Shown: positions 36,921 through 47,543, counted from the stretch's first letter. The stretch is DNA of 64,000 bases from CAWJFP01 sp963842155 (GCA_963842155.1 CAWJFP010000013.1:100900-164899); one strand, 5' to 3'. Notes: generated by a model not told the origin, from the sequence alone. A program made the numbers and translations.

Positions 36921-37855
36921 ACCTGCCTCCCGCGACGGCCGCGCCCGATCTCGGCACGGCGGTGGAGCGCTGGCGGGACTGGCTCGCCGACGAGCGGCGC
37001 GCATCGCCGCATACGCTCGAAGCCTATGACCGCGACCTGCTCTCGTTCCTCGCCTTCCTGAGCGGGCATTTCGGCGCCCTGCCCGACCTCGCGACGCTCG
37101 AAGCGCTGCGCCCGGCCGACGTGAGGGCCTGGCTCGCGCGGCGCAGCCAGGACGGGCTGGCCCGCAGCTCGACCGCTCGCGCGCTTTCGAGCCTGCGCGG
37201 CTTCTTCCGCTTTCTCGAGCGTCGCGGCCTCGCCTCCTCCGCGGCGCTCGGCGCCGTGCGCACGCCCAAGCTGCCGCACGCCGTGCCCAAGCCGCTCAGC
37301 GTCGTCGACGCGCGCGCCGTCATCGACGAAGCCCCGGCCTTCGCTTCCGCGCCTTGGATCGGTTTGCGCGACGCGGCGCTCCTGACATTGCTCTATGGCT
37401 GCGGCCTGCGCATCGGCGAGGCGCTGGGACTGGCGCGCCGCGACGCGCCCGCGGGCGACACGCTCCGCGTCATGGGCAAGGGGCGCAAGGAGCGCATCGT
37501 GCCGCTGCTTCCGGTGGTGCCCGAGGCGGTCGCCGCCTATCTTGCCGCCTGCCCCCATGACCCCGGTCCGGACGGCGCGCTCTTTCTGGGCGCGCGCGGC
37601 GGACCGCTCGATCCCGCGATCGCGCAGCGCCTGATGCGCAAACTGCGCATGGCGCTCGGCCTGCCCGAGACCGCGACGCCCCATGCCTTGCGCCACAGCT
37701 TCGCCACCCATCTGCTGGCGGCGGGCGGCGATCTGCGCGCCATCCAGGAGCTGCTCGGCCATGCCTCGCTCTCGACCACCCAACGCTATACCGAGATCGA
37801 CACCGAGCAGCTGATCGCCATTTACGAAAAGGCCCATCCGCGCGCGCGCGGCTGA
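36899..37855 (+). CDS. xerC: Tyrosine recombinase XerC
   Basis: Resolves chromosome dimers at dif with XerD. 318 residues from ATG 36899; the longer frame upstream is DUF484 in another frame. The N-terminal SAM-like domain (WLADERRASPHTLEAYDRDL) is followed by catalytic residues Arg in YGCGLRIGEALGL, Lys in MGKGRKERIVP, His-x-x-Arg in HALRHSFATHLL, His in LLGHASLSTTQ and the Tyr nucleophile in RYTEID. The start overlaps the DUF484 stop by 22 nt. Context (DUF484-xerC) supports XerC over a phage integrase. Confidence 0.94.
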   Translation: MARPAALNLPPATAAPDLGTAVERWRDWLADERRASPHTLEAYDRDLLSFLAFLSGHFGALPDLATLEALRPADVRAWLARRSQDGLARSSTARALSSLRGFFRFLERRGLASSAALGAVRTPKLPHAVPKPLSVVDARAVIDEAPAFASAPWIGLRDAALLTLLYGCGLRIGEALGLARRDAPAGDTLRVMGKGRKERIVPLLPVVPEAVAAYLAACPHDPGPDGALFLGARGGPLDPAIAQRLMRKLRMALGLPETATPHALRHSFATHLLAAGGDLRAIQELLGHASLSTTQRYTEIDTEQLIAIYEKAHPRARG

Positions 37856-37861
37856 GGCGCG

Positions 37862-39130
37862 TCACGTTGCGGGCGGCCGCGAGCCGCGAGGCGGGCGAAG
37901 CAGAGCGAGCGCCAGCGGCCCGCAGGCGACGGCGATGCCGAGCGTCGCGAACCCGATGCCCCAGCCAAGAATCGTCTTGGCGCCGCCGCTCCGATCGAGC
38001 ACGACCCCGAAGAGCAGCGGCCCCAGGAAAGCGCCGAGGAAGCCGATCGAGGAATGCACCGCCATGGTGGCGCCTCGATAGCCCGCATAGGCCCGCTCGA
38101 TCGCGCCCGCGGTGAGCGAGGAGGAATCCGCCATCACGAGCGCGCCATAGGCTACGCAAAGTAATGCCACCAGGCGGTAGTCGAGCGCGGCGGCGAACCC
38201 GATCGCGCAGGCGCAGGCGGCCGAGAGCAGCATCAGGATCGTGAGCGTGCGCCGCCGGCCGAAGCGCAGGCAAAGCTCGTTGCCGCCGATGCTGAAGAAA
38301 ATGCCGAGCAGCGCGAGCGCGGTGGCGATCCAGGTCGGGTTCCAGCGCGCGCCGCCGGCCGGCTGCAGGCTCGCGCTGAAGGCGAGGAAGGCGACGATCC
38401 AGGCGCGCATGCCGAACAGCTCCCAGACATGGCAGCCATAGGCGACGACGAAGCCCATCGCCGCGCGATTGGCGAAGACGGGGCGGAAATCGAGCAGGCG
38501 GGTCGCGGGCGGCTTGGTCGCCAAAGCTTCGACCGGGAGCGGCTTGGCAAAGGCCCAGGCGGCCAGGCAGAACGCCGCCGCAGCACCTGCCGACGCGGCG
38601 AAATAGGCGGCATGCCAGCCGAAGGCGGGGCCCAGCTCGCCCGCGACGAGGAAGGACAGGCTGGTGCCGAACGAGAAGCCGCTGGTGTAGGTCGCAAGCG
38701 CGCGCGATTGATGCGGGCCCGAGACGCGGTCGGTCAGCGCCTTGAGGCCCGGCATATAGGTTCCCGCGAGGCCGATCCCTGCGAGGATCTGCCAGCCGAT
38801 GGCGCTCCAGAACCCTGCCGCTGTGAGCGCGAAGCCGAGATTGGCGAGGCAGCCGAGCGCCATGCAGGCGAGGTAGACGCGGCGCGGCTCGATCCGGTCG
38901 GTCAGGCTGGTGAGGACCGGCACGGCCGCGACATAGCCTGCATAATAAAGCCCGCTGATCCAGCCGGCCTCGGTCGCCGAGAGCCGCCAAACGGTCGTGA
39001 AGCTCGGCAGCAACGCGGGAAAGGCGGCATTGCCGAGCATGCCGAGCACCTCGGCGCCGACGATCGCGATGATGAAGGGAAGCTGGGAGGGCACGGCGAT
39101 CGAGGCGGCGGGACGGCGGGCGGCGGGCAT
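37862..39130 (-). CDS. MFS transporter
   Basis: 422 residues with about 12 membrane helices. Typical 12-TM major facilitator features: LTDRIEPRRVYL (a loop 2-3 motif A variant), GIGLAGTYMPGLKALTDRV, and FGRRRTLTILML after helix 6. The substrate is not predictable. It converges on xerC with 6 nt between stops. Confidence 0.87.
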   Translation of the reverse strand: MPAARRPAASIAVPSQLPFIIAIVGAEVLGMLGNAAFPALLPSFTTVWRLSATEAGWISGLYYAGYVAAVPVLTSLTDRIEPRRVYLACMALGCLANLGFALTAAGFWSAIGWQILAGIGLAGTYMPGLKALTDRVSGPHQSRALATYTSGFSFGTSLSFLVAGELGPAFGWHAAYFAASAGAAAAFCLAAWAFAKPLPVEALATKPPATRLLDFRPVFANRAAMGFVVAYGCHVWELFGMRAWIVAFLAFSASLQPAGGARWNPTWIATALALLGIFFSIGGNELCLRFGRRRTLTILMLLSAACACAIGFAAALDYRLVALLCVAYGALVMADSSSLTAGAIERAYAGYRGATMAVHSSIGFLGAFLGPLLFGVVLDRSGGAKTILGWGIGFATLGIAVACGPLALALLRPPRGSRPPAT

Positions 39131-39274
39131 GACGCCATGCTAGCCTCGGCCCGGCCGGCCCGCGAGCGAATATCCCAGCGCGCCGGGTCCCGCGTTGTTG
39201 CGTCGCGGCGCAATTCCTTGATAGGGTCGCGGCTGTTCCAATTCGTTCGCGATATCGAGCCAGGGACGCGCTCC

Positions 39275-40168
39275 ATGACCCAGAACGCAAGGCCCCGCCG
39301 CAGCGTGCTCTATATGCCGGGTTCGAATGCCCGCGCGCTCGAGAAGGCGCGGACCCTGCCGGCCGACGGCCTTATTCTCGATCTCGAGGACGCCGTGGCG
39401 CCGGACGCCAAGGCCGCCGCGCGCGAGCAGATCAAAAACGTGGTCCAGGCGGGCGGCTATGGCCTGCGCGAAATCGTCGTCCGCATCAACGGGCTCGACA
39501 CGCCCTGGGGCGGGGAGGATCTCGCCATGGCGGCCAGATCGGGCGCGCATGCCGTGCTCGTCCCCAAGGTCGAGAGCGCCAAGATGGTCGCCAAGGTCGA
39601 GCAGGCCCTCGTCTCCTCCGGCGCGCCCACCCAGCTTGCCATCTGGTGCATGATGGAAACCCCGCTCGGCATGCTGCATGCAGAGGAGATCGCCGCCGCC
39701 TCCAAGCGCCTCGGCTGCTTCGTCATGGGCACGTCCGATCTCGCCAAGGACTTGCATGCCGCCCATACGCGCGAGCGGCTGCCGATGCTGACGAGCCTCG
39801 GCCTGTGCCTTCTCGCGGCGCGAGGCTATGGGCTCGGCATACTCGACGGCGTTCATCTCGATCTCGCCGACGACGAGGGCTTCGCCTATTCCTGCGGCCA
39901 GGGCAAGGAGCTCGGCTTCGACGGCAAGACCCTCATCCATCCCAAGACGATCGCCAAGGCGAACGAGGTCTTCGCGCCCACGCCGGAGGAGGTCGCCTGG
40001 TCGCGCCGCATCATCGAGGCCCATGCCGAGGCCACGACGGCGGGCAAGGGCGTCGTGCTCGTCGACGGCAAGCTGATCGAGAACCTCCATGTCGAGAGCG
40101 CGCGGCGGCAGGTGGCACTCGCGGAGGCGATCAAGGCGCTCGAAGCCTCGACGGCGCCCGCCGCGTGA
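39275..40168 (+). CDS. mcl: L-malyl-CoA / beta-methylmalyl-CoA lyase (CitE-like)
   Basis: 297 residues from ATG 39275; the open frame upstream is antisense to the MFS gene. CitE/HpcH family motifs: SVLYMPGSNARALEKA, DGLILDLEDAVAPDAK, VVRINGLDTPWGGEDL, WCMMETPLGMLHAEEI, and KTLIHPKTIAKANEVF. The next gene encodes mesaconyl-CoA hydratase, making the ethylmalonyl-CoA pathway role (cleavage of beta-methylmalyl-CoA to glyoxylate and propionyl-CoA) most likely. Starts 144 nt from the divergent MFS gene. Confidence 0.9.
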   Translation: MTQNARPRRSVLYMPGSNARALEKARTLPADGLILDLEDAVAPDAKAAAREQIKNVVQAGGYGLREIVVRINGLDTPWGGEDLAMAARSGAHAVLVPKVESAKMVAKVEQALVSSGAPTQLAIWCMMETPLGMLHAEEIAAASKRLGCFVMGTSDLAKDLHAAHTRERLPMLTSLGLCLLAARGYGLGILDGVHLDLADDEGFAYSCGQGKELGFDGKTLIHPKTIAKANEVFAPTPEEVAWSRRIIEAHAEATTAGKGVVLVDGKLIENLHVESARRQVALAEAIKALEASTAPAA

Positions 40169-40172
40169 CGCC

Positions 40173-41291
40173 ATGACGGCGGAAGGCGCGCGCGAGAGTC
40201 CCGACGGCAAGGCGAGCGCCGGCAAGACGAACGCCGGCAATTTCTTCGAGGATTTCCGGCTCGGCGGCGAGATCCACCACGCCACGCCGCGCACGGTGGG
40301 CGCAGGCGAGGTCGCGCTCTATACCGCGTTCACGGGAACCCGCTTCGCCGTCAATTCCTCCGACGCGTTCGCGCGCGCTCTTGGCCTGCCCCAGGCGCCG
40401 CTTGACGACCTTCTTGCCTTCCATATCGTTTTCGGCAAGACGGTGCCGGACATCTCGCTCAACGCCATCGCCAATCTCGGCTACGCCGATTGCCGCTTCC
40501 TGGCGCCCGTCTATCCCGGCGACACGCTGGCGACGCGCTCGACCGTCATCGGCCTGCGCGAGAACGCGAACCGCAGAAGCGGCATCGTCCATGTCCGCTC
40601 GCAGGCCGCCAATCAGCGCGGCGAGCCGGTGCTCGACTATGTCCGCTGGGTGATGGTGCGCAAGCGCGACGAAGCAAGCCCTGCGCCCGAGCCCGTCGCG
40701 CCGGCGCTACCGGAGTTCGTGCCGCCCGCCGGCCTCGCCTTGACGCCGGGGCTGCGCCTCGAGGGTTACGACTTCGCGCTCGCCGGTGCCGCCCATGCCT
40801 GGGAGGACTATGCCGCCGGCGAGCGCATCGACCATGTCGACGGCATGACCATCGAGGAGGCGGAGCATATGATGGCGACCCGCCTCTACCAGAACACGGC
40901 GCGGGTCCATTTCAACCAGCATGTCCAGAAAGACGACCGCTTCGGGCGTAGGCTCGTCTATGGCGGGCATGTCATGAGCCTCGCCCGCGCCATCAGCTTC
41001 AACGGCCTCGCCAATGGCTTCAAGATCGCCGCCATCAATGGCGGCCGCCATGTCAATCCGACCTTTGCCGGCGACACGATCTATGCCTGGAGCGAGGTGC
41101 TGGAGCGCTGGGAGTTGCCCGGGCGGCGGGATGTCGGCGCGCTGCGGCTGCGTACCCTGGCGGCGAAGGACCGCGCTTGTGCGGATTTCCCGGACAAGGG
41201 AGCCGACGGCAAGGCCGATCCCGCGATTGTTCTGGAGCTTGATTACACGGTCCTGATACCGCGGCGCACGGGCGGCGCGTCGCACAGGTGA
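40173..41291 (+). CDS. mch: Mesaconyl-CoA hydratase (beta-methylmalyl-CoA dehydratase), double MaoC
   Basis: 372 residues from ATG 40173, 4 nt after the mcl stop. It has two hot-dog/MaoC-like halves. The first contains TVGAGEVALYTAFTGTRFAVN and FRLGGEIHHATPRT. The second contains ERIDHVDGMTIEEAEHMM, then ARVHFNQHVQKD, LVYGGHVMSLARAIS and GGRHVNPTFAGDTIYAWSEV. This arrangement matches the ethylmalonyl-CoA pathway enzyme. Crotonyl-CoA carboxylase/reductase and the mutases are not in the window. Confidence 0.9.
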   Translation: MTAEGARESPDGKASAGKTNAGNFFEDFRLGGEIHHATPRTVGAGEVALYTAFTGTRFAVNSSDAFARALGLPQAPLDDLLAFHIVFGKTVPDISLNAIANLGYADCRFLAPVYPGDTLATRSTVIGLRENANRRSGIVHVRSQAANQRGEPVLDYVRWVMVRKRDEASPAPEPVAPALPEFVPPAGLALTPGLRLEGYDFALAGAAHAWEDYAAGERIDHVDGMTIEEAEHMMATRLYQNTARVHFNQHVQKDDRFGRRLVYGGHVMSLARAISFNGLANGFKIAAINGGRHVNPTFAGDTIYAWSEVLERWELPGRRDVGALRLRTLAAKDRACADFPDKGADGKADPAIVLELDYTVLIPRRTGGASHR

Positions 41292-41408
41292 CCGAAATCG
41301 CTTCCGCCGAGGGCGGAAAGACGTAGAATTCAACATCGATGAATCCTTTGCAGGGCGCCGCCGCGCGCAGCAGAGGCGTGGCGTGCGAACGGCGGTCGGA
41401 GAGCATTC

Positions 41409-44400
41409 ATGTCCTTGTTCGACTGGTGCCCGCGAAGCCTTCTTTGGCGCGGGGCAAGCGCGCCGGTCATCGCATTGCTCATCTCCTCGCTCGCGCCGGC
41501 GGGCGCGCGCGCCGACGACACCGGCCTCTCCCTCGAGGACGCCAAGCGGATCACGGCGCAGATGGAGGCGCAGGGTTTCGCGGCCCCGCCGCGCACGATC
41601 TCCGACATTACGGCCGTCCTCGAGCAGACGAAGCCCGATCCCGCGAAGGCGGCCGCGGCAAAGGCCGAGGCCGATGCCCAGCCGGCGGCAGGAGCTTCAG
41701 GAGAGACGGCCGCGCGGTTCTATTTCGAGCGAGGCACCGCGGCCGGCGATATCGGGCGCAGCGCCCAGCGCCTCGCCGATTACCGCAAGGCGGTCGAGCT
41801 GCTTTCGCCCTCGCGCGGCACCTACCTCGACGAATATCTCGTCGATAGCAGTCTCTTGGCGATCGCCGAGGTACGCGCCGGCCATTTGCGCAACGCCATC
41901 GCCGTTCGCGAGGCGGCGGTCGACGCGGCGCAGTCGGGCACGAAAGTTTGGGGCCATCTTTTCGCCGAATATTACAACCTGACCAGCCTCTATCTGCAGC
42001 TCGGCGACCTCCAGACGGCGCACGCCATGGTCGCGAAGATGGAGTCGTTGATGAGCTACGCGCGCCAGAACGCGCGCGGCAGCAAGCCCTGGGTCCTATG
42101 GCGCTCCTTCGTCGATTGGGCGCAGGCGGACGTGCTGAACCGCGAGGGCAAGCTCGCCGAGGCCGAGACGACGTACCGCCGCGTGATGGCCGAGCTCGTC
42201 ATCGTCATCGAGGATGCCAAGTCGGGAATGGACAAAGCGCCGCCCGGCACGCGCGAGACGAGCCTCGATTTCGTGACGCGCGATCTCTCGCTCAATTTGG
42301 CGCGGCAGGGCCGCCTCATCGAGGCCGAGGTCGCGGCGCGGAAAGCGCTATTGGGCGAGCTTCACATGCGCGGCAGCGCCTCGGACGAGGTGGCGATCAT
42401 GGTAATGAACCTGGGCGCCGTCATCGCCGATCAAGGACGCAACGCCGAAGCAGAGAAGCTCGACCGCGCGGCGATCGACATCTATCTCGGACTCGGCCAT
42501 GGTCCCGACTCCGTGGTGCTGAGCTACGCGCGGCGCAATCTCGCCGGCACCCTCGTCGACGAGCAGAAATGGAACGAGGCCCTGCAGCAGTTCGACCTGA
42601 TGCGCCAGGGCCTCGCGGGCGACCCGCAGCTCCTGCACGGCCTCGTCGGCGCCAACATCAACTACGCCATCGCGGCCAGGCGCGCGGGGCGGAGCGAGGA
42701 GGCGGTCGCCGTCGCTCGCGCGGCCTATGAGGGTCGCGCCAAGACGCTTGGCGAGAAGCATTACGATACGGCGGAGGCGCGCGGCATCTATGCCGCGGCA
42801 CTGGCGGCGAAGGGAGACCGTCAGTCGGCGCTGACGGAATTTCGCGCCGCCATCCCCCTCCTGCTGCAGGCCTCGCGCCAATCGGCTGACGACAACGAGG
42901 CCGGCGGTACGAAGGATGTGCGGTTGCATCTGATTCTCGAGGATTACTTGGCGCTGCTCGCCGATCAGCGCGGCGCCGACACGATGGCTGAAGCCTTTCA
43001 TATCGCCGACGCGGCGCGGGGCGGGGCGGTGCAGCGCGCATTGGCGGCATCCGCCGCGCGGGCCGCCGCCGGCGCGCCCGACCTCGTCGACATGGTGCGG
43101 CGCGAGCAGGATGCGCAGAAGCAGGCGGCGGCCTTGACCGGCCTGGTCGCAAACGTGCTTGCCCTGCCGGCCGATCAGCAGGACCCCAAGGCGATCGACG
43201 CGCTGCGCGTCCAGATCGATCAACTCCGGGCGGCGCGGGCCACTTTGCGGGCGGAGATCGGGCGGCGCTTTCCCGACTACGCCAATCTGATCGATCCGCG
43301 GCCGGCGACGGTGGAGGACGCGCAGAGGGCGCTCGAGCCGGGCGAGGCGCTGATCGCGACCTACGTGGCGGAGGACCGCACCTATGTCTGGGCGGTGCCC
43401 AAGCAAGGCGCCTTGTCCTTCGCCGCCGTGCAGCTCAAGCGCGCGGAGGTCGAGAGCATCGTGGCCAAGCTGCGCAAGGCGCTCGACCCCAACGCCTCGA
43501 CCTTGGCCGAGATCCCGCCATTCGACGTCGCCTTGGCCTATCGGCTTTACAGCCTGCTGCTCAAGCCGGTCGAGGCGGGATGGAGGGGCGCCAAGAGCCT
43601 GCTCGTCGTCTCCCATGGCGCGCTGGCGCAGCTTCCCTTGGCCTTGCTCGTGACCACGCCCGCGAGCCTCGAGCCGGAGCAGAAGGGTCAGCCGCCCTTC
43701 TCCTCCTATCGCAAGGTGGCGTGGCTGCTGCGCCAGGTGGCGATCACGGATTTGCCGTCGGTCACCTCGCTCGCCACGTTGCGCGCCCTCCCGCCGGCCT
43801 CGGCCGGGCGCAAGCCCTTCGCCGGCTTCGGCGATCCCTGGTTCAGCGCCCAGGACGCCGCGCGCGGTGCCACGCAGCTGGCGCAGGTCGAGACGCGGGG
43901 CGCCGCCAGCCCTCGGCATGCGCGGCATTCCCCTGCATCTGCGCAACGTCCCCAAGACGGAGAAGATCGACGACGCGCAGCTCGCGCTTCTGCCGCGCCT
44001 GCCGGAGACCGCCGAGGAGGTGCGCGACGTCGCCCTCGCCCTCAAGGCCGATCCCGTGGCGGACGTGTTCCTCGGCGCCAAGGCGAACGAGCATCAGGTG
44101 CGGACGATGAAGCTCGACGACCGCAAGGTGGTGATGTTCGCGACCCATGGGCTGGTGCCGGGCGATCTCGACGGCCTCGCCGAGCCGGCCTTGGCCCTCT
44201 CGGCGCCGCAGGTCGCGGGAGTCGAGGGCGACGGGCTCCTCACCATGACGAAGATCCTGGGCCTCAAGCTCAATGCCGACTGGGTCGTGCTCTCGGCCTG
44301 CAATACGGCCGCAGGCAATGGCGCCGGCGCCGAGGCGGTCTCGGGCCTGGGCCTAGCATTCTTCTATGCCGGAACGCGGGCGATCCTGGTGTCGAACTGG

Positions 44401-44628
44401 CCGGTCGAGACGACCTCGGCGCGGGCTCTGACGACGGACCTGTTCCGGCGCCAGGCGGAGAATCAGGCGCTGAGCCGCGCCGAAGCCCTGCGCCAGGCGA
44501 TGTTGGCGATGGTCGATAGCGGCGGGCGGACCGATGCGCAAAAGACCGTGATTTTCAGTTATGCTCATCCGATATTCTGGGCGCCCTTCTCTCTCGTCGG
44601 CGACGGCGGCGGCGGGCGGGCAAGCTGA
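41409..44628 (+). CDS. Exported TPR-CHAT caspase-like protein, frame interrupted by one extra base
   Basis: About 1072 residues after correction. A signal peptide (VIALLISSLAPAGARADD) puts it in the periplasm or outside. Tetratricopeptide-like helical repeats cover about 90-480, a helical linker follows, then a C-terminal CHAT (HetF-associated caspase-like) domain. The predicted catalytic dyad is present: His in VMFATHGLVPG and Cys in VVLSACNTAAG. The frame breaks near 43900-43912; removing one C from the CCC run joins RGAAS to LGMRGIPLHLRNVPKTEK. The total of 3220 nt is one over a multiple of three. First gene of a three-gene unit. Confidence 0.85.
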
Positions 44629-44653
44629 GGCAGGCCGAAAAGAGAGTTGCAAG

Positions 44654-45325
44654 ATGAGACGCATGGCATCGATCGGCGCGGCTGTGGTTGCCGGTATCCT
44701 CGTCGCGGGCCCGGCGCTCGCGGGCGGTCCCGTGGCGCTCGTCGAGGACGTCATGGGCACGCCCCCCGGCGTCGTCTCCATGGATTATCTGGCGGCGGGC
44801 AAGGTGATCAAGCTTGGGCCCAAGGACGGCTTGGTGGTGGATTATCTCGGCTCTTGCGAGCGCGAGACGATCTCGGGCGGCATCGTCACCATCGGCACCG
44901 AGGAAAGCAGCATCGCCGGCGGCAAGGTCAGGCGCGAGAAAGTGCAGTGCGACGGCGGCAAGCTCAACCTCACCGCCGAGCAGGCCTCGCAAAGCGGCAC
45001 CGTGGTGTTTCGCGCGGCACCGGGCAAGCCGGCGGAAGGGGCTGTGGCAAAGACGCTCTACGGCCTCTGCCCCCTTATCGATCTCGCAGGCGGCGGGCGG
45101 CTGGTGATCGAGCGCCTCGACCAGCACGGCGAGCGCATCGAGCTCGATATCGCCGCGGCGCGGCTCATGCGCGGGACATTCTATGATTTCGCCAAGGACG
45201 GCAGGTCGCTGGTTCCCGGCGGCGTCTATCGCGCCAGCGCCAACGGCCGCAGCATCGTCTTCAGGATCGATCCGGACGCAAGGCCGGGCGCGTCGCCGCT
45301 CGCGGGACGGCTGCTCCGCTTGTGA
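44654..45325 (+). CDS. Small exported protein of the CHAT-cyclase unit
   Basis: Not recognised with confidence. 223 residues with a signal peptide (MRRMASIGAAVVAGILVAGPALAG). The mature part (MDYLAAGKVIKLGPKDGLVVDYLGSC, then ERETISGGIVTIGTEES) has the rhythm of FecR-like or beta-strand-rich periplasmic domains, and a disulfide-capable pair of Cys near 77 and 105. It starts 25 nt after the CHAT stop, and its TGA overlaps the GTG of the cyclase gene, so the three proteins are made together. Proposed as a partner of the CHASE2 domain or the CHAT protein. Confidence 0.75.
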   Translation: MRRMASIGAAVVAGILVAGPALAGGPVALVEDVMGTPPGVVSMDYLAAGKVIKLGPKDGLVVDYLGSCERETISGGIVTIGTEESSIAGGKVRREKVQCDGGKLNLTAEQASQSGTVVFRAAPGKPAEGAVAKTLYGLCPLIDLAGGGRLVIERLDQHGERIELDIAAARLMRGTFYDFAKDGRSLVPGGVYRASANGRSIVFRIDPDARPGASPLAGRLLRL

Positions 45326-47478
45326 AATCGCGCGGCAAGACCGAGGCACCGCGCCCGCGCGACTGGCTGGCGGCAGCGCTCATCGCCATCCTGGTAGCCG
45401 CCTGCGTCGGGCTTTTCGCCTTGCGCCCGCTGGCCGGACTCTCCCTCGATCTTCTGTTCTGGCTGCGCCACGAGATAGCGCCCTCGGTCCGCGCGGCGGC
45501 GGCGTCGCCGGCCGTGGTCGTGGCGATCGACGAGGAGACCTACCGCACCCCGACCTTCACCGAGCTGCCGAGCGCGCTTTGGACGCACCAGATCGCCGAG
45601 GTCCTCGACGCGCTGATCGCGGCAGACGTCAAGGCGGTGGGCTTCGACGTCATCTACCCCACATCGATAGAGCGCCTCGTGCCGGGCTTCGATCGAGACT
45701 ACCTCATGGCGCTGCACAATGCGGCGCGCGCGGACAAGGTGATCCTCGGCGAAGTGCAGCACCAGCAGTTTCCCATCCACCCTTACCCGGCGCAGATCTT
45801 CGCCGTGGGAGAGCGCAACATCCGCTCGGTCAATCTCTTCCGCGACCTGGACGAGGTGATCCGCCGCGTACCGCTCACCTTCGAGCGCGAGGGCAAGGCG
45901 GCGGCCGCGGTCCCCGAGCCCTCCTTCGCGCTCGATCTCGCAGCGCGGGCGGTGGGCATGGCGCCCGAGCGCCTGGCCGACGGAGGATACAGGCTCGCGG
46001 GCTACGAGATCCCCGGCGCCGAGCGCAACGCGATGATCGTCAATTTCGCCGACGGCGACGCGATTCCCACTTATTCCTTCGCCGATCTGGAAGCCTGCGC
46101 CGCGAAGAAGGACGCGGATTTCTTCCGCGCCCATTTCACCGGCAAGGTCGTGCTGCTCGGCGCCGTGCTCGACGTCGAGGACCGCAAGCTCACCTCGAAG
46201 CGCTTCATCACCACGGCCGAGCACCCGGCCACGGGCGCGCGCTGCGTCCTGCCGCCGCGGAACGACCTCTTCCGCCGCGATCTCGTGCGCGACACGATCC
46301 CTGGCGTCTACGTCTTCGCGACGGCGATCGACAATCTCCTGCAGCATGACGCGCTACGCGCGGCGGGCCCGACCGCGGATTGGGCGATCCTGCTTTTGCT
46401 CACGCTCTGCGCCGCCTGGCTCGCGCTGCGGCTGCCCCCGCTCAGTGCGGCCGCAGCACTCCTCGCCGGCGCGCTCCTTTGGGCCATGCTCGCGACCGCA
46501 GCGTTCCGCGCGGGCCTCGTCTTGCCGCTCTTGGCGCCGGCGCTGGGCGCGGCCCTCGCCTTCGCGCTCCTGTTCGGCTACCGCATCATCGTAACGGATC
46601 GCGCCAGGCGGCTGCTGCGCTCGAGCTTCTCGCTCTATCTGACGCCGGCGCTGATCGATCGCATGCTCGCCTCGGACCGGTTGCCCGAGCTCGGCGGCGA
46701 GCAACGCGTGGTGACGATCTTCTTCTCCGACCTGGCGGGCTTCACCGCGCTCTCCGAGCATATGGCGGCGGGCGAGCTCGTCGCGCTCATGAACGAATAT
46801 CTCACCGCGATGACCGAGATCATCGAAAGCGAGGGCGGCTATGTCGACAAATATGTCGGCGACGCCATCATGGCGATATTCGGCGCGCCGCTCGACGATC
46901 CCCGGCACGCGCTCCATGCCGCGCGCGCGGCGCTCGCCTGCCGCGGCCGGCTCGAAACGCTCAATCGCGAATCCCCGGCCTTCAAGGGCCGTCATCTGCG
47001 CGCGCGAATCGGGCTCAATAGCGGCGAGGCGCTGGTCGGCAATATCGGCTCTCGGCGGCGCTTCAACTACACCGCCATGGGCGACAACGTGAACCTCGCC
47101 GCGCGGCTTGAGGGAGCGAATAAGCTCTACGGCACGGCCATCCTCGCGGCCGCCTCGACGCGGGAGGCGGCGGGCGACACCATCGAATGGCGCGAGATCG
47201 ACCGCGTGCGCGTCATGGGCCGCGGCCAGCCCGTCACCATCTTCGAGCCGCTGGCGCTCGCGGGCGCGACTAGGCCCGAGCGCGCCCAGGCGGGGCTGGC
47301 TTTCGCCGAGGCGCTCGCCGAATATCGCGCCGGGCGCTTCGAGGCGGCGGCGCGGCTTTTCGAGGTTCTCGCGACCGAGGATGCGGCGGCGCGACTATTT
47401 GCCGAGCGCGCGCGGCGCTGGCTCGCCGACCCCCCGCCCGCCCCTTGGGACGCGGTTACGGTCCTGGAGACGAAGTAG
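45322..47478 (+). CDS. CHASE2-domain adenylate cyclase
   Basis: 718 residues from GTG 45322. One N-terminal membrane helix (17-38) precedes a large extracytoplasmic CHASE2 sensor (about 45-345: VVVAIDEETYR, VGFDVIYPTS, GKVVLLGAVLDVED). Three membrane helices follow (about 355-420), then a class III cyclase domain (about 450-630). Metal-binding Asp are in FFSDLAGFTALSE and YVGDAIMAIFGAP; Lys in YVDKYVGD indicates ATP rather than GTP; NYTAMGDNVNLAARLEG is conserved. The output would be cytoplasmic cAMP. It is coupled to the upstream exported proteins. Confidence 0.92.
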   Translation: MKSRGKTEAPRPRDWLAAALIAILVAACVGLFALRPLAGLSLDLLFWLRHEIAPSVRAAAASPAVVVAIDEETYRTPTFTELPSALWTHQIAEVLDALIAADVKAVGFDVIYPTSIERLVPGFDRDYLMALHNAARADKVILGEVQHQQFPIHPYPAQIFAVGERNIRSVNLFRDLDEVIRRVPLTFEREGKAAAAVPEPSFALDLAARAVGMAPERLADGGYRLAGYEIPGAERNAMIVNFADGDAIPTYSFADLEACAAKKDADFFRAHFTGKVVLLGAVLDVEDRKLTSKRFITTAEHPATGARCVLPPRNDLFRRDLVRDTIPGVYVFATAIDNLLQHDALRAAGPTADWAILLLLTLCAAWLALRLPPLSAAAALLAGALLWAMLATAAFRAGLVLPLLAPALGAALAFALLFGYRIIVTDRARRLLRSSFSLYLTPALIDRMLASDRLPELGGEQRVVTIFFSDLAGFTALSEHMAAGELVALMNEYLTAMTEIIESEGGYVDKYVGDAIMAIFGAPLDDPRHALHAARAALACRGRLETLNRESPAFKGRHLRARIGLNSGEALVGNIGSRRRFNYTAMGDNVNLAARLEGANKLYGTAILAAASTREAAGDTIEWREIDRVRVMGRGQPVTIFEPLALAGATRPERAQAGLAFAEALAEYRAGRFEAAARLFEVLATEDAAARLFAERARRWLADPPPAPWDAVTVLETK

Positions 47479-47514
47479 CCGTGCGATCGCCCTGCACGAA
47501 GTAGCCCGCGATCC

Positions 47515-47543
47515 TTGCGCTTCCCCCCGACAATCGATATAAA
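47515..47543 (+). promoter_or_regulatory. Probable promoter of rpmI-rplT
   Basis: TTGCGC (47515-47520), 17-nt spacer, TATAAA (47538-47543), about 70 nt before the start codon of L35. Good match to a housekeeping promoter. Confidence 0.55.

Noticed and set aside
38429..39274. N-terminal extension of the malyl-CoA lyase
   Set aside because: It is antisense to the MFS transporter; ATG 39275 gives the family's normal start.
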